DNA from: Mycolicibacterium alvei
Lineage (GTDB): Bacteria; Actinomycetota; Actinomycetes; Mycobacteriales; Mycobacteriaceae
NCBI RefSeq assembly: GCF_010727325.1
Contig: NZ_AP022565.1
Location: 310,001-374,000 of the forward strand
Direction of reading: 5' to 3'
DNA: 64,000 nucleotides
The notes below the pieces were generated by a model. The model was not told the DNA's origin and did not search any database. It saw only the letters and a list, made by a program, of their open reading frames with translations. Made by a program: the position numbers and the translations under genes. Positions within the stretch are counted from its first letter, which is position 1. Each line of letters opens with the position of its first letter. Of the stretch, positions 25,322-37,002 are shown one piece after another.

Positions 25322-26486
25322 TGGCGCCGCTGATGCGGCCGCTGAACCGGCGGCCGGCCTGGACTTAGCCCGTGCAGCGAGGCCTCTGCCCGAATTGGCC
25401 CTGGCGTACTTCCCCGACGCCAGGTCCGTTAATTCGGACAGAGACCCCGGTGCAGGGGCCATTCCGAGCGGAGGTGTTTCAGCGGTGCCAGATTCCCCAG
25501 ATCAGTCCGACTCCCAGGACCACGGTCACATCCCGGTACTGCTCGACCGCTGTGTCGAGCTGTTGGCCCCCGCACTCACCCGCCACCATGAGGACGGCAC
25601 GGGCGCGGTTCTGGTGGATGCCACGCTCGGCGCAGGCGGCCACTCCGAACGCTTTCTGACCGACTTCCCGGGTCTGCACGTGATCGGTCTGGACCGGGAT
25701 CCCACCGCGCTCGGCATCGCCGGTGCCCGGCTGGCCCCGTTCGGCGATCGGATGCGGCCGGTGCGGACCTGCTACGACGGAATCGCCGGGGCGATTGCGG
25801 AGTCCGGCTTCACTCAGATCGACGGTGTGCTGTTCGACCTCGGGGTGTCCTCGATGCAACTCGACCAGACCGAACGCGGCTTCTCCTACTCCGCGGATGC
25901 GCCGCTGGACATGCGGATGGATCCGGACGCGCCACTGACGGCCGCGGACATCCTCAATACCTACGACGCCAAGTCGATCGCGCGGATCCTGCGCGACTTC
26001 GGCGAGGAGCGCTTCGCCGGACGGATAGCCGACAAGGCGGTCAAACGGCGTGTGCACAAACCGTTTTCCACCACCGGTGAACTGGTCGAGTTGCTCTACG
26101 AGGCGATCCCGGCGCCGGCCCGGCGGACCGGGGGGCACCCCGGTAAGCGCACCTTCCAAGCGCTTCGGGTCGCGGTCAACGGCGAGCTGGACTCGCTGCG
26201 CGCCGCACTGCCTGCCGCGCTCGCCGCGCTGACCGACGGCGGACGGATCGTGGTGATGTCCTACCAGTCGCTCGAGGACCGGATCGTCAAGCAGGCCTTC
26301 GCTGCCGCCACCGCATCGCGTACCCCGCCCGGCCTGCCCATCGAATTGCCCGGCCATGAACCCGAATTCGTCGCGTTGACCCGCGGTGCCGAGAAGGCCC
26401 GCCAAAGTGAGATCGATCGCAATCCGCGTAGCGCTCCGGTGCGGCTGCGGGCACTGGAAAAGGTGGGGGAAGGGGGTAACCGATGA
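25299..26486 (+). CDS. rsmH: RsmH (MraW), 16S rRNA m4C1402 methyltransferase
   Basis: SAM-dependent methyltransferase with [13 protein letters not shown], the SAM loop [33 protein letters not shown] and [12 protein letters not shown]. The ATG at 25299 overlaps mraZ by 23 bases and gives 395 residues, like the 396 I recall for M. tuberculosis. A shorter GTG start at 25484 (after GGAGG) would remove the N-terminal extension [20 protein letters not shown]. That extension resembles the M. tuberculosis one, so I keep the long form. Confidence 0.9.
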   Translation: MKLATFSDGAADAAAEPAAGLDLARAARPLPELALAYFPDARSVNSDRDPGAGAIPSGGVSAVPDSPDQSDSQDHGHIPVLLDRCVELLAPALTRHHEDGTGAVLVDATLGAGGHSERFLTDFPGLHVIGLDRDPTALGIAGARLAPFGDRMRPVRTCYDGIAGAIAESGFTQIDGVLFDLGVSSMQLDQTERGFSYSADAPLDMRMDPDAPLTAADILNTYDAKSIARILRDFGEERFAGRIADKAVKRRVHKPFSTTGELVELLYEAIPAPARRTGGHPGKRTFQALRVAVNGELDSLRAALPAALAALTDGGRIVVMSYQSLEDRIVKQAFAAATASRTPPGLPIELPGHEPEFVALTRGAEKARQSEIDRNPRSAPVRLRALEKVGEGGNR

Positions 26487-27646
26487 AGGTCAAGCGACCC
26501 GAACAGTTGCGTGAGGCAGACCGCAGGCGTCCGGTGCGTCAACCCGCGCGAGGTGGTGGGCGGCGCACCGATCAGGCCCCGCCGCGCAAGCGCCGGCCGG
26601 GTTCCGAACAGCGGCCCGCACGCACGGCACCGGCTGCCGGACCGAATCAACGGCCGGGTACCCGGCCGGCTCGGCCCAAGAACACCAGCCAGGCTAAGGC
26701 ACGGGCGAAGGCCCGTAAGGCCAAGGCCCCCAAGGTTGTCCGTCCGCCACTGCGGGTCCGGTTGCGGGAACGTCTGCTGGTCCGGCTGGCCTCGATCGAG
26801 CTGAACCCGCGCGTACTGCTCTCCCGTGTCCCCTTCGTCGTGTTGGTGATCGCGGCGCTGGGTCTGGGACTCGCGGTCACGCTGTGGCTGTCGACCGGTT
26901 CTGCCGAGCGGTCCTACCAGTTGGGGCACGCCCGCCAGGTCAATCAGGGCCTGCTGCAACAGAAAGAGGCGCTGGAACGCGATGTGCTCGAGGCGCAGGC
27001 CGCACCGGCACTGGCCGAGTCGGCCCGCAATCTGGGCATGATCCCGTCACGCGATACCGCGCACCTGGTGCAGGATGCAGCCGGTAACTGGACCGTCGTC
27101 GGTACCCCCAAGCCCGCCGAGGGCGTGCCTCCGCCCCCGTTGAACACGCCGCTGCCCGAGGAGGCCCCGCCTGCGCCGCCCGCGCCCCCGGCCCCGAAGG
27201 TGGTCGATCCGCGCGAGCTGACGGTCCGGACACCGCGTCCGGGTTCTCCTGTCGTCCCGGGTATTCCGGTCCCGCAGGCCGACGCGCCCCACGGTGCGCC
27301 GGGAGCCGTACCGCCGGTGCCCGGACCGGCCCTGCCGGGTCCGGCGGCGCCGGCACCGGATGTGCTCGCCGTTCCGGCGCCGGCACCCTTGGCGGCTCCC
27401 GCGCAGGTTGATCCCGTGCAACTGGTGCCGCAACAGGTCATCGACCCGGCGCACGCGCCCGTCGCCGGGGTGCCCACTGCGCCGGGACCGGTCGTGCCAC
27501 CGCCGGCTGCCCCTGCGCCGGCCGGGCCGGCGCAGGCGCTGGCCGCTCCCGTCCCCGTCGTTCCTCTGGAGCAGTTCAGCCGACCGACCGCCCCGGCGGC
27601 ACATGTCCCGGCTGCCGCCGTCAACGCCCCGGTGCCCGCCGCATGA
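26483..27646 (+). CDS. ftsL: FtsL-like division protein with long proline-rich tail (Rv2164c-like)
   Basis: 387 residues. A basic Pro/Arg-rich cytoplasmic N-terminus (about 1-105) precedes one membrane helix ([26 protein letters not shown]) and an extracytoplasmic coiled coil ([20 protein letters not shown]). A long Pro/Ala/Val tail then fills more than 150 residues. Size, position between rsmH and pbpB, and the helix plus coil identify mycobacterial FtsL, which connects FtsQ/FtsB-type partners with FtsW and PbpB at the septum. It has ATGA overlaps with both neighbours. Confidence 0.85.
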   Translation: MKVKRPEQLREADRRRPVRQPARGGGRRTDQAPPRKRRPGSEQRPARTAPAAGPNQRPGTRPARPKNTSQAKARAKARKAKAPKVVRPPLRVRLRERLLVRLASIELNPRVLLSRVPFVVLVIAALGLGLAVTLWLSTGSAERSYQLGHARQVNQGLLQQKEALERDVLEAQAAPALAESARNLGMIPSRDTAHLVQDAAGNWTVVGTPKPAEGVPPPPLNTPLPEEAPPAPPAPPAPKVVDPRELTVRTPRPGSPVVPGIPVPQADAPHGAPGAVPPVPGPALPGPAAPAPDVLAVPAPAPLAAPAQVDPVQLVPQQVIDPAHAPVAGVPTAPGPVVPPPAAPAPAGPAQALAAPVPVVPLEQFSRPTAPAAHVPAAAVNAPVPAA

Positions 27647-29571
27647 GCCGCCGCCCGGGCGGCCAGGGCCGGTCTCCGAAGCCACAGCCGGCCAAGAAGG
27701 CCGCGCCCGGGCCGGGGCATGAGGCCCGGGTTCGCCGCACGCGCGTTGCGGCGACCGAAATGGGTTTGCGCAGCTCGTCTTTCGTGTTCCGGCACCGCGC
27801 CGGAAACCTGGTCATGCTGTCGGTGCTGGTGATCGCCGCCGTGCAGTTGTTCACGCTTCAGGTGCCGAGGGCAGCAGGTCTGCGCGCCGAGGCGGCCAGC
27901 CAGCTCAAGGTCACCGACGTGAATCCGGCCATGCGGGGCAGCATCGTCGACCGCAACGACGACAAGCTGGCGTTCACCATCGAGGCCAAGGCGCTGACGT
28001 TCCAGCCGGTCCGGGTCCGCAAGCAGCTGGCCGAGGCGAAGGACAAATCCAGCGAGGCGCCGGATCCGGATCGCCGGCTCTCCGACATCGCCAAGGAGAT
28101 CGCCACCCGGCTGGACAACCGGCCAGATTTCAAGACCGTGCTCAAGAAGCTTCGGAGCAACGAGAGTTTCGTCTATCTGGCCCGTGCGGTCGACCCCGCG
28201 ATCGCCGGCGCCATCATGGAAAAATTCCCCGAAGTCGGTGCCGAGCGTCAAGATCTGCGGCAGTACCCGGGTGGATCGCTGGCCGCCAATATCGTCGGCG
28301 GCATCGACTGGGACGGCCACGGCCTACTGGGGCTTGAGGATTCGCTCGACGCGGTACTGGCCGGCTCGGACGGTTCGGTCACCTACGACCGGGGTTCCGA
28401 CGGTGTGGTGATTCCGGGCAGTTACCGGAACCGGCACGACGCGGTCAACGGCTCCACTGTGCAGTTGACCCTGGATGACGACATCCAGTACTACGTCCAG
28501 CAGCAGGTGCAGCAGGCCAAGGATGCCTCGGGTGCCAAGAACGTCTCGGCAGTCGTGCTCGATGCGAAATCCGGTGAAGTACTGGCGATGTCGAACGACA
28601 ACACGTTCGACCCGAGTCAGGACCTCGGTCGGCAGGAGCACCGGCAGATGGGCAACCTGCCGGTGTCCTCGCCGTTCGAGCCCGGCTCGGTGAACAAGAT
28701 CATCACGGCCTCGGCCGCGATCGAGTACGGTCTGGCCAACCCGGACGAGGTGCTGCAGGTGCCCGGGTCGATCGACATGGGTGGGGTCACCGTCCGCGAC
28801 GCGTGGAACCACGGCGTGATGCCATACACGATGACCGGTGTGTTCGGGAAGTCGTCGAACGTCGGCACCCTGATGCTGGCTCAGCGCGTGGGTCCGGATC
28901 GGTTCTACGACATGGTCAGCCGGTTCGGGCTCGGTCAGCGCACCGGCGTCGGACTGCCGGGCGAGAGCTCGGGTCTGGTGCCGCCCATCGATCAGTGGTC
29001 GGGCAGCTCGTTCTCCAACCTGCCCATCGGACAGGGTCTTTCGATGACGCTGCTGCAGATGGCGGGGATGTATCAGACGATCGCCAACGACGGGGTGCGG
29101 ATGCCGCCGCGGATCGTCAACTCCACGATTGCGCCCGATGGCACCCGGACCGATGAGCCGCGACCCGAAGGGGTTCGGGTGGTGACACCGGAGACCGCCC
29201 GTACGGTGCGCAACATGTTCCGCGCCGTCGTGCAGCGTGACCCGATGGGCTACCAGCAGGGCACCGGCCCGCAGGCCGCCGTCGAGGGATATCAGATCGC
29301 CGGTAAGACCGGTACGGCGCAGCAGATCAATCCGGCGTGCGGGTGCTACTACGACGACGTCTACTGGATCACCTTCGCCGGCATGGCGCCTGCCGACGAT
29401 CCTCGTTACGTCATCGGCATCATGATGGACGCGCCGCACCGCGCCGCGGACGGCTCACCGGGATCCTCGGCGGCGCCGCTGTTCCACAACATCGCCTCGT
29501 GGCTGCTGCAACGTCACAACGTCCCGTTGTCGGCCGATCCGGGGCCGCGGTTGACCCTGCAGGCGACCTGA
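27643..29571 (+). CDS. pbpB: PbpB (FtsI/PBP3), septal peptidoglycan transpeptidase
   Basis: Class B penicillin-binding protein of 642 residues. One N-terminal membrane helix ([18 protein letters not shown]) is followed by a dimerisation/pedestal domain and a transpeptidase domain. Catalytic motifs: Ser349 in EPGSVNKI (SxxK), SSN in GKSSNVGT and KTGTAQQ. It crosslinks septal peptidoglycan with FtsW as polymerase partner. The start overlaps ftsL (ATGA). Unlike M. tuberculosis, murE follows directly after 52 bases, without an inserted PE_PGRS block. Confidence 0.95.
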   Translation: MSRRPGGQGRSPKPQPAKKAAPGPGHEARVRRTRVAATEMGLRSSSFVFRHRAGNLVMLSVLVIAAVQLFTLQVPRAAGLRAEAASQLKVTDVNPAMRGSIVDRNDDKLAFTIEAKALTFQPVRVRKQLAEAKDKSSEAPDPDRRLSDIAKEIATRLDNRPDFKTVLKKLRSNESFVYLARAVDPAIAGAIMEKFPEVGAERQDLRQYPGGSLAANIVGGIDWDGHGLLGLEDSLDAVLAGSDGSVTYDRGSDGVVIPGSYRNRHDAVNGSTVQLTLDDDIQYYVQQQVQQAKDASGAKNVSAVVLDAKSGEVLAMSNDNTFDPSQDLGRQEHRQMGNLPVSSPFEPGSVNKIITASAAIEYGLANPDEVLQVPGSIDMGGVTVRDAWNHGVMPYTMTGVFGKSSNVGTLMLAQRVGPDRFYDMVSRFGLGQRTGVGLPGESSGLVPPIDQWSGSSFSNLPIGQGLSMTLLQMAGMYQTIANDGVRMPPRIVNSTIAPDGTRTDEPRPEGVRVVTPETARTVRNMFRAVVQRDPMGYQQGTGPQAAVEGYQIAGKTGTAQQINPACGCYYDDVYWITFAGMAPADDPRYVIGIMMDAPHRAADGSPGSSAAPLFHNIASWLLQRHNVPLSADPGPRLTLQAT

Positions 29572-29623
29572 CCCCCATCGCCGTGGGTGGTGCGGTCGGT
29601 GGCCCGCAGATGGGTACTGTGGC

Positions 29624-31228
29624 ATGGCCATGAAGCTGCGTCCCAGCCGTCCCGCCGGCCAATACCTCGTGCCGCTCGCCGAACAGGTCCAAGCGGTATC
29701 CGCCACCGGAAATCCCCTGCCGGATCTTCGGGTGACAGGCGTGACCCTGCGCGGTCAGGACGCCCGGCCAGGCGACCTGTTCGCCGCACTGCCGGGATCG
29801 GCGGTGCACGGTGCGCGCTACGCGGCCGAGGCGGTGGCCGCCGGTGCGGTGGCGGTGCTGACCGATGCTGCCGGCGCCGCCGAGTTGGGTGCGCTGCAGG
29901 TGCCGGTGCTGATCCATTCCGACCCGCGTGCGGTGCTCGGTGCGGTGGCGTCCGAGGTGTACGGACGTCCGTCGGAACGTCTGACCGTCATCGGGGTGAC
30001 CGGAACCTCGGGCAAGACCACCACGACGTATCTGGCCGAGGCCGGGCTCCGGTCCGCCGGCCGGGTGGCCGGACTGATCGGCACGGTGGGCGTGCGTATC
30101 GCCGGACGCGATCTGCCGAGCGCGCTGACCACTCCCGAGGCGCCGGATCTGCAGGCGTTGCTGGCTGTGATGGTCGAAAGCGGTGTCGACACCGTGGTGA
30201 TGGAGGTGTCGAGCCACGCGCTGACGCTGGGCCGGGTCGACGGGATCGTTTTCGCGCTCGGCGGGTTCACCAACCTGTCGCGCGACCACCTGGATTTCCA
30301 TCCGACGATGCAGGACTACTTCGAGGCCAAGGCCGGCCTGTTCGATCCGGCGTCGCGTAACCATGCCGCCGCCGCGGTGGTCTGTGTCGACGACGATGCG
30401 GGCGTGGCGATGGCCGGCCGGGCCGAGAAGGTGACGACCGTCAGCTCCGCGGGCGCGTCGGCAGACTGGCAGGTGCGCAATGTCGCGGCGGTCGGCGTCG
30501 GGTCCCAGGAGTTCACCCTCGTGGACCCGGCGGGCGTGGCCCACCAGATTCGGATCGGGCTGACCGGTGCCTACAACGTCGCCAATGCGGCGCTGGCGAT
30601 CGCCCTGCTGGACGGGGCCGGGGTGACGCCTGAGCAGGCGGCTCCGGGGTTGCAGGTGGCGACGGTGCCGGGTCGGCTGCAGCCGATCGACCGCGGACAG
30701 CGGTTCCTGGCACTGGTCGATTACGCGCACAAGCCTGGTGCTCTGCAGGCGGTGTTGGAGACATTGAGGGCGAGCGCAGCGACGGGAGATGATCGCGGGG
30801 CGAACGCAGCGACGGGAGAAGGCACCCGGCGAGCGTCGGGACCGGGCCGTATCGGCGTGGTGTTCGGGGCCGGTGGCAACCGGGACACGGGCAAGCGCGC
30901 GCCGATGGGGCGGGTCGCGGCCGAGTTGGCCGATCTCGTCGTCGTCACCGATGACAATCCCCGCGACGAGGACCCCGCACTGATCCGCGCGGCGATCATG
31001 GCCGGGGCCGCTGAAGCACGGTCGGGCGCCGAGATCGTGGAGGTCGCGGACCGGCGGGCGGCCATCGACCGCGCGGTGGCCTGGGCCGGGCCCGGTGACA
31101 TCGTGCTGATCGCCGGCAAGGGCCACGAGAGCGGGCAGACCGGTGGCGGCCACACCAGGCCGTTCGACGATCGTGACGAATTGGCTGCGGCGTTGGAGGC
31201 ACTCGTGGAAGGGGAGTCGGGCACGTGA
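29624..31228 (+). CDS. murE: MurE, UDP-MurNAc-tripeptide synthetase (meso-DAP adding)
   Basis: Cytoplasmic Mur ligase that adds meso-diaminopimelate to UDP-MurNAc-L-Ala-D-Glu. P-loop [27 protein letters not shown] and the DAP-specific DNPR motif ([12 protein letters not shown]) are intact. Between ETLRA and [11 protein letters not shown] there is an Ala/Gly/Thr-rich insert of about 20 residues, encoded by an imperfect 30-base repeat, that I do not recall in M. tuberculosis. A -10-like TACTGT lies at 29615. The stop overlaps the murF start (GTGA). Confidence 0.95.
   Translation: MAMKLRPSRPAGQYLVPLAEQVQAVSATGNPLPDLRVTGVTLRGQDARPGDLFAALPGSAVHGARYAAEAVAAGAVAVLTDAAGAAELGALQVPVLIHSDPRAVLGAVASEVYGRPSERLTVIGVTGTSGKTTTTYLAEAGLRSAGRVAGLIGTVGVRIAGRDLPSALTTPEAPDLQALLAVMVESGVDTVVMEVSSHALTLGRVDGIVFALGGFTNLSRDHLDFHPTMQDYFEAKAGLFDPASRNHAAAAVVCVDDDAGVAMAGRAEKVTTVSSAGASADWQVRNVAAVGVGSQEFTLVDPAGVAHQIRIGLTGAYNVANAALAIALLDGAGVTPEQAAPGLQVATVPGRLQPIDRGQRFLALVDYAHKPGALQAVLETLRASAATGDDRGANAATGEGTRRASGPGRIGVVFGAGGNRDTGKRAPMGRVAAELADLVVVTDDNPRDEDPALIRAAIMAGAAEARSGAEIVEVADRRAAIDRAVAWAGPGDIVLIAGKGHESGQTGGGHTRPFDDRDELAAALEALVEGESGT
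30769..30835 (+). repeat. Imperfect 30-base tandem repeat inside murE
   Basis: The 21-base unit GGCGAGCGCAGCGACGGGAG(A) at 30769-30789 recurs with one mismatch at 30799-30819, and its first 8 bases recur at 30828. It encodes a low-complexity loop between ligase domains and keeps the frame. Confidence 0.8.
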
Positions 31229-32811
31229 TCGAGATGACCATCGCCAGGATCGCCGAGATCGTCGGCGGCGAGTTGGCCGACATCACTGCCGACGAGGCCG
31301 CCGCGACCCGCGTCACCGGCACCGTCGAATTCGACTCCCGGGCGATCGGCACCGGTGGGTTGTTCCTGGCGCTACCCGGTGCCCGGTCCGACGGCCATGA
31401 CTTCGCGGCGAGGGCGGTGGCGGCCGGGGCGGTAGCCGTGCTGGCCGCGCGCCCGGTCGGGGTGCCCGCGATCATCGTTTCCCCCGATCCAAAGGGCGCC
31501 GACACCGCTTCTGGCGCTCTGGAATTCGATACCGATGGGTCCGGTGCAGCGGTGCTGGCCGCGCTGGCCAAGTTGGCAGCGGCGGTCGCAGCCGAACTGG
31601 TCGCCGACGGGCTGACGATCATCGGGGTGACGGGATCCTCGGGCAAGACCTCGACCAAGGATCTGCTGGCGGCGGTGCTGGATCCGCTCGGGCAGGTGAT
31701 CGCGCCGCCGGGCTCGTTCAACAACGAGCTGGGGCATCCGTGGACCGTGCTGCGCGCCACGCCCGAGACCGACTACCTGATCCTGGAGATGTCGGCCCGG
31801 CATCCGGGCAATATCGCCGCCCTGGCCGCCATCGCCCCGCCGCAGATCGGGGTGGTGCTCAATGTGGGCACCGCACACCTCGGTGAGTTCGGCTCGCGCG
31901 AGGCCATTGCCAGTACCAAAGCCGAGTTGCCACAAGCTGTTCCGTCCTCCGGGGTGGTGATCCTCAACGTCGACGACACCGCGGTGGCGGCGATGGCCGG
32001 CAAAACCGAGGCCAGGGTGGTGCGGGTCTCGCGGGAGCCCGGCGCGGCGGTCGACGTGTGGGCCGGCCCGGTCACCCTCGACGATCTGGCCCGCCCGCGG
32101 TTCGCGCTGCACGCGGGCGGTGGGGAAGTCGAGGTGGCGCTGGCGGTGCACGGCGATCACCAGGTCGGCAATGCGTTGTGTGCGGCTGCGGTCGCGCTGC
32201 AGTGCGGCGCCGATCTGGACCAGGTGGCCACCGCGCTGGCGGGCGCGGGCCCGGTCTCGCGGCACCGGATGGCGGTCGGCACCCGCGCCGACGGTGTGAC
32301 GGTCATCAACGACGCCTACAACGCCAACCCGGATTCGATGCGTGCCGGCCTCAAGGCGCTGGCCTGGATGGCCCGCCAGGGTGGTGGTGATGCCGGCGGT
32401 GACCTGCACGGAAAGCGGCGCAGCTGGGCGGTGTTGGGCGAAATGGCCGAACTGGGCGACGACGCGATAACCGAGCACGACGCCATCGGACGGTTCGCGG
32501 TGCGCTTAGATGTGTCTCGGTTAATCGTCGTCGGAACCGGGAGGACTATGAACGCCATGCACCACGGCGCGGTGATGGAGGGTTCGTGGGGATCTGAGTC
32601 CACGATGGTCGACGACGCCGATGCCGCGCTCGCCCTGTTGCGGGCTGAGCTGCAGCCCGGGGACGTGGTGCTGGTGAAGGCATCCAACTCGGTGGGGTTG
32701 GGTGCCCTGGCCGACGCGCTGGTTGCCGCAGGAGCTGGATCGCCGTCTCCGACGGCAGGAGCTGGATCGCCGTCTCCGACGGCAGGAGAAGTTGGGAACG
32801 CCGACCGATGA
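31225..32811 (+). CDS. murF: MurF, UDP-MurNAc-tripeptide D-Ala-D-Ala ligase
   Basis: Adds D-Ala-D-Ala to complete the pentapeptide precursor. The 528 residues include [19 protein letters not shown], the P-loop [32 protein letters not shown] and [16 protein letters not shown]. The GTG at 31225 overlaps the murE stop (GTGA); an ATG three codons later is an alternative. The C-terminus ends in a duplicated GAGSPSPTA stretch from a perfect 27-base tandem repeat. Two TTA leucine codons occur at 32506 and 32521, rare in this genome. Confidence 0.95.
   Translation: MIEMTIARIAEIVGGELADITADEAAATRVTGTVEFDSRAIGTGGLFLALPGARSDGHDFAARAVAAGAVAVLAARPVGVPAIIVSPDPKGADTASGALEFDTDGSGAAVLAALAKLAAAVAAELVADGLTIIGVTGSSGKTSTKDLLAAVLDPLGQVIAPPGSFNNELGHPWTVLRATPETDYLILEMSARHPGNIAALAAIAPPQIGVVLNVGTAHLGEFGSREAIASTKAELPQAVPSSGVVILNVDDTAVAAMAGKTEARVVRVSREPGAAVDVWAGPVTLDDLARPRFALHAGGGEVEVALAVHGDHQVGNALCAAAVALQCGADLDQVATALAGAGPVSRHRMAVGTRADGVTVINDAYNANPDSMRAGLKALAWMARQGGGDAGGDLHGKRRSWAVLGEMAELGDDAITEHDAIGRFAVRLDVSRLIVVGTGRTMNAMHHGAVMEGSWGSESTMVDDADAALALLRAELQPGDVVLVKASNSVGLGALADALVAAGAGSPSPTAGAGSPSPTAGEVGNADR
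32728..32788 (+). repeat. Perfect 27-base tandem duplication at the 3' end of murF
   Basis: Units at 32728-32754 and 32755-32781 are identical (starting GCAGGAGCTGGATCGC), followed by a 7-base partial third copy. The unit length of 27 keeps the frame and duplicates nine residues (AGAGSPSPT register) at the extreme C-terminus. Confidence 0.9.
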
Positions 32812-33887
32812 AGCTCATCCTGATTGCCGTCGGTATCGCACTGGCGGTCTCGATCCTGCTCACGCCGGCGTTGATCCGGCTGTTCACCAAGCGCGGGCTG
32901 GGCCACGAGATCCGTGAGGACGGCCCGGCCAGTCACGCCAAGAAACGCGGAACGCCGTCGATGGGTGGCGTGGCGATCGTGGCCGGCATCTGGGCGGGCT
33001 ACCTGGGCACTCACCTGGTCGGGGTAGCGCTGGGCGGTGACGGTCCGTCGGCCTCGGGGCTGTTGGTGCTGGGGCTGGCCACGATGCTCGGCCTGGTCGG
33101 GTTCGTCGATGACCTGATCAAACTGCGTCGTTCGCGCAACCTGGGCCTGAACAAGACCGCCAAGACCGTCGGCCAGCTGACCGCCGCCGTGCTGTTCGGC
33201 GTGCTGGTGCTGCAGTTTCGCAACGGCAACGGTCTGACCCCGGGCAGCCCCGAGCTGTCCTATGTCCGCGAGATCGCCACGGTCACGCTGGCGTCGTGGG
33301 TTTTTGTGTTGTTCTGCGTCGTGATCGTCAGTGCCTGGTCCAACGCGGTGAACTTCACCGACGGTCTGGACGGGTTGGCGGCAGGCGCGATGGCGATGGT
33401 CACCGCGGCCTACGTGTTGATCACGTTCTGGCAGTACCGCAATGCCTGTGCCACGGCTCCGGGTCTGGGCTGCTACAACGTGCGCGACCCGCTGGACCTG
33501 GCCCTCGTCGCGGCTGCGACCGCCGGCGCGTGTATCGGCTTCCTGTGGTGGAACGCCGCGCCGGCCAAGATCTTCATGGGTGACACCGGTTCGCTCGCGC
33601 TGGGCGGCATCATCGCCGGGCTGTCGGTGACCAGCCGCACCGAGATCCTGGCGGTCGTCCTGGGCGCACTGTTCGTGGCCGAGGTGACCTCGGTGGTGGT
33701 GCAGATCCTGGCGTTTCGCACCACAGGGCGCCGGGTGTTCCGGATGGCTCCGTTCCATCATCATTTCGAGCTGGTGGGTTGGGCCGAGACCACGGTCATC
33801 ATCCGGTTCTGGCTGCTGACGGCGATCGCCTGTGGTCTGGGTGTGGCCCTGTTCTACAGCGAGTGGCTCACCGCAGTCGGGGCCTGA
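32808..33887 (+). CDS. mraY: MraY (MurX), phospho-MurNAc-pentapeptide translocase
   Basis: Ten-helix membrane enzyme making lipid I from UDP-MurNAc-pentapeptide and decaprenyl phosphate. Signature segments are present: [71 protein letters not shown] and [14 protein letters not shown] with the triple-His loop. Its 359 residues are as expected. The ATGA overlap with murF indicates coupling. Confidence 0.97.
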   Translation: MKLILIAVGIALAVSILLTPALIRLFTKRGLGHEIREDGPASHAKKRGTPSMGGVAIVAGIWAGYLGTHLVGVALGGDGPSASGLLVLGLATMLGLVGFVDDLIKLRRSRNLGLNKTAKTVGQLTAAVLFGVLVLQFRNGNGLTPGSPELSYVREIATVTLASWVFVLFCVVIVSAWSNAVNFTDGLDGLAAGAMAMVTAAYVLITFWQYRNACATAPGLGCYNVRDPLDLALVAAATAGACIGFLWWNAAPAKIFMGDTGSLALGGIIAGLSVTSRTEILAVVLGALFVAEVTSVVVQILAFRTTGRRVFRMAPFHHHFELVGWAETTVIIRFWLLTAIACGLGVALFYSEWLTAVGA

Positions 33888-33889
33888 CG

Positions 33890-35380
33890 GTGGCGGGCCC
33901 ATCCGGCGGGCGCGGCGGTGACGACGATCTCTCGCTGCTGACCCCGGGTGCCCCGGTGTTGGTGACCGGTGCCGGGGTGACCGGACGTGCCGTGCTGGCG
34001 GCGCTGGCACCGTTGAACGTGGCGGCGACGCTGTGCGATGACAACGCCGATGCCCTGCGCGTCCTGGCCGAGCAGGGCACCGCCGTCATCGACCCGGCCG
34101 ACGCGATTGCCGCCATCGCCGACTACACCCTGGTGGTGACCAGCCCGGGATTTCCGCCGACGGCTGCCGTGCTGGCCGCCGCGGCCGGGGCCGGGGTACC
34201 GATCTGGGGCGATGTGGAGCTGGCCTGGCGGCTGGATGCCGCGGGTCGTTACGGCCCGCCGCGGCGCTGGCTGGTGGTCACCGGCACCAATGGCAAGACC
34301 ACCACCACGTCGATGCTGCACGAGATGCTGCTGGCCGATGGGCGTCGAAGCCTGTTGTGCGGCAATATCGGTGACCCGGTGCTGGCCGTTCTGGACCAGC
34401 CCGCGGAGTTGCTGGCGGTCGAGCTCTCCAGTTTTCAGTTGCACTGGGCTCCCTCGCTGCGCCCGGACGCCGGTGTGGTGCTCAACGTTGCCGAGGATCA
34501 TCTGGACTGGCACGGTTCGATGGCCGGCTATGCCGCCGACAAGGCTCGCGCGCTGGCCGGACGGGTGGCCGTGGTGGGTCTCGACGATCCGGTGGCCGCC
34601 GGTCTGCTGCCGGCCGCCGGGGCGCGGGTGCGGGTCGGATTCCGGCTGGGCGAACCTGCCGCCGGCGAGCTCGGCGTGCGTGACGGCAAGCTCGTCGACC
34701 GTGCGTTCGGCGACGATGTCGAGTTGGCTGATGCCGCGACGATCGGGGTGGCCGGTCCGGTCGGCGTGCTCGATGCGCTCGCGGCCGCGGCACTGGCCCG
34801 TGCCGTCGGGGTGGCCCAGGGTTCGATCGCGAGCGCGTTGGCCTCGTTCCAGGTCGGCAGGCATCGTGCCGAGCTGGTCGGGGAGGCCGACGGGGTGCGC
34901 TACGTCGACGATTCCAAGGCCACCAACCCACATGCCGCGCAGGCCTCGATCACCGCGTTCGACCGCGTGATCTGGATCGCCGGCGGCTTGCTGAAGGGCG
35001 CCTCGGTTGACGAGTTGGTGCGTGAGGTGGCGAATCGCCTGGTTGCTGTGGTGCTGATCGGTCGGGATCGGCAGATGGTTGCCGATGCGTTATCGCGACA
35101 CGCGCCGGATGTACCCGTTGTCGAGGTTGTGACGGGGGAGGATTCTGGGGTGCTTGAGACAAATGAGTCTATTGGTGATCATGTGACTCGTGTGATCGAT
35201 GTCGGGGACCGTGCGGTCTCCGACGCGGTCATGGCGGCGGTCGTCGATGTCGCCCGCGGGTTGGCCGGCGCGGGTGACACCGTGTTGCTGGCCCCGGCCG
35301 GTGCGTCCTTCGATCAGTTCAGCGGCTACGGCCAGCGTGGCGATGCTTTCGCCGGCGCCGTCCGCGCCGCGATCGGGTAG
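33890..35380 (+). CDS. murD: MurD, UDP-MurNAc-L-Ala D-Glu ligase
   Basis: Adds D-glutamate to UDP-MurNAc-L-alanine. P-loop [35 protein letters not shown] and [17 protein letters not shown] are visible in 496 residues. The GTG at 33890 was chosen because it lies 2 bases after the mraY stop; the first 25 residues are a variable Gly-rich leader. A stretch near 35080-35200 uses unusual T-ending codons, including a TTA at 35090. ftsW follows after 5 bases. Confidence 0.95.
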   Translation: MAGPSGGRGGDDDLSLLTPGAPVLVTGAGVTGRAVLAALAPLNVAATLCDDNADALRVLAEQGTAVIDPADAIAAIADYTLVVTSPGFPPTAAVLAAAAGAGVPIWGDVELAWRLDAAGRYGPPRRWLVVTGTNGKTTTTSMLHEMLLADGRRSLLCGNIGDPVLAVLDQPAELLAVELSSFQLHWAPSLRPDAGVVLNVAEDHLDWHGSMAGYAADKARALAGRVAVVGLDDPVAAGLLPAAGARVRVGFRLGEPAAGELGVRDGKLVDRAFGDDVELADAATIGVAGPVGVLDALAAAALARAVGVAQGSIASALASFQVGRHRAELVGEADGVRYVDDSKATNPHAAQASITAFDRVIWIAGGLLKGASVDELVREVANRLVAVVLIGRDRQMVADALSRHAPDVPVVEVVTGEDSGVLETNESIGDHVTRVIDVGDRAVSDAVMAAVVDVARGLAGAGDTVLLAPAGASFDQFSGYGQRGDAFAGAVRAAIG

Positions 35381-35385
35381 CCGAG

Positions 35386-37002
35386 GTGGCCGGCATCCTG
35401 GCCCGGTTGCGCCGCCGTGACGGTGCCGCAACGGGCGCAACCTCCGATTCGACAGGCACATCGACGGAGGCTCCGCGGACCCGGTTCGGCGCCTGGCTGG
35501 GCCGTCCGATGACCTCGTTTCACCTGATCATCGCGGTCACTGCGCTGCTCACCACGCTCGGTCTGATCATGGTGCTCTCGGCGTCGGGCGTGTATTCGTA
35601 TGACTTCGACGGGTCACCCTGGGCGGTGTTCGGCCGCCAGGTGATGTGGACGGGCGTCGGGCTGATCGCGTTCTATGTGGCCCTGCGGATGCCGGTACGC
35701 ACCTTGCGCCGGATCGCGTTCCCCGGGTTCGCCTTCACCATCGTGCTGCTGATCCTGGTGCTCATCCCTGGAATCGGCAAGGTGGCCAACGGCTCTCGCG
35801 GCTGGTTCGTCGTCGCCGGGTTCTCGATGCAGCCCTCGGAGCTGGCCAAGATCGCCTTCGCGATCTGGGGTGCGCACCTGCTGGCGGCCCGGCGCATGGA
35901 ACGGGCCTCGTTGCGCGAGATGCTGATCCCGCTGGTGCCTGCCGCGGTGATCGCGCTCGCGTTGATCGTCGCCCAGCCCGACCTCGGGCAGACCGTCTCG
36001 TTGAGCATCATCCTGCTCGGTCTGCTGTGGTACGCGGGCCTCCCGCTGCGGGTATTCCTGTCCTCGCTGTTGGCCGCGGTGCTGGCGGCCGGCGTGCTGG
36101 CGCTGTCGGCGGGCTATCGGTCCGACCGCGTGCAGTCCTGGCTCGACCCGGCGGCCGATGCACAGGGGATCGGCTACCAGTCCCGGCAGGCCCGGTTCGC
36201 GCTGGCCAACGGAGGCATCTTCGGTGACGGACTGGGCCAGGGGACGGCAAAGTGGAACTACCTGCCCAACGCCCACAACGACTTCATCTTCGCGATCATC
36301 GGCGAGGAGCTGGGATTCGTCGGCGCGGTGGGTCTGCTGGCACTGTTCGGACTGTTCGCCTACACCGGCATGCGCATCGCCCGGCGGTCCGCCGATCCGT
36401 TCCTGCGCCTGCTGACAGCCACCACCACATTGTGGGTGGTCGGCCAGATGTTCATCAACGTCGGCTACGTGGTGGGCCTGTTGCCGGTTACCGGGCTGCA
36501 GCTGCCGTTGATCTCGGCGGGTGGATCTTCGCAAGCCACAACACTTCTGATGATGGGGTTGATCACCAATGCGGCCCGGCACGAACCGGAGGCCGTGGCG
36601 GCGCTGCGGGCCGGACGCGATGATCGGATGACCCGGCTGCTGCGCCTGCCGTTGCCCGAACCCTATGTCCCCACCCGTCTTGAGGCCGCCCGCAACCGGC
36701 TGCACGATCGTCGGAAGGCGCCCTCACGCGGTGCGGGCAAACCCGCAGGCAAGGCTGGGGCCAAGCCGACTTCCGGTAAGCAACCGGGCAGGCAGGCCCG
36801 ATCCGGAAAGAGCGGGACGAAGCAGGGGCAGGGGGGCGCCCGACGCCGCGCGCCGCATGCCGCCGACCGGCCGGTACGCCAGTCCGGACGCGCCGCTGGT
36901 CAGCAGCCGGCCGGCGACGGTAGGTCCTCGGTCCGATATGGTGCAGGCCAGCGGAAACAGGGTCAACGGGCCCGGATTTTGGAAGGTCAGCGTTACGGGT
37001 GA
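35386..37002 (+). CDS. ftsW: FtsW, septal peptidoglycan polymerase (SEDS family)
   Basis: SEDS glycosyltransferase that polymerises lipid II with PbpB. About ten membrane helices are visible from residue 40 to 400, with the family motifs [37 protein letters not shown] and [17 protein letters not shown]. The extended, very basic C-terminal tail (Lys/Arg/Gly-rich, about 110 residues) is typical of mycobacterial FtsW, which uses it for cytoplasmic contacts. GTG start; overlaps murG by 4 bases. Confidence 0.95.
   Translation: MAGILARLRRRDGAATGATSDSTGTSTEAPRTRFGAWLGRPMTSFHLIIAVTALLTTLGLIMVLSASGVYSYDFDGSPWAVFGRQVMWTGVGLIAFYVALRMPVRTLRRIAFPGFAFTIVLLILVLIPGIGKVANGSRGWFVVAGFSMQPSELAKIAFAIWGAHLLAARRMERASLREMLIPLVPAAVIALALIVAQPDLGQTVSLSIILLGLLWYAGLPLRVFLSSLLAAVLAAGVLALSAGYRSDRVQSWLDPAADAQGIGYQSRQARFALANGGIFGDGLGQGTAKWNYLPNAHNDFIFAIIGEELGFVGAVGLLALFGLFAYTGMRIARRSADPFLRLLTATTTLWVVGQMFINVGYVVGLLPVTGLQLPLISAGGSSQATTLLMMGLITNAARHEPEAVAALRAGRDDRMTRLLRLPLPEPYVPTRLEAARNRLHDRRKAPSRGAGKPAGKAGAKPTSGKQPGRQARSGKSGTKQGQGGARRRAPHAADRPVRQSGRAAGQQPAGDGRSSVRYGAGQRKQGQRARILEGQRYG

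Noticed and set aside
32728..32788. Tandem repeat as a CRISPR array
   Set aside because: Two adjacent identical copies without spacers, in frame inside murF.
32316..34010. Minus-strand 564-codon frame over murF and mraY
   Set aside because: Antisense shadow of two genes with full catalytic motifs.
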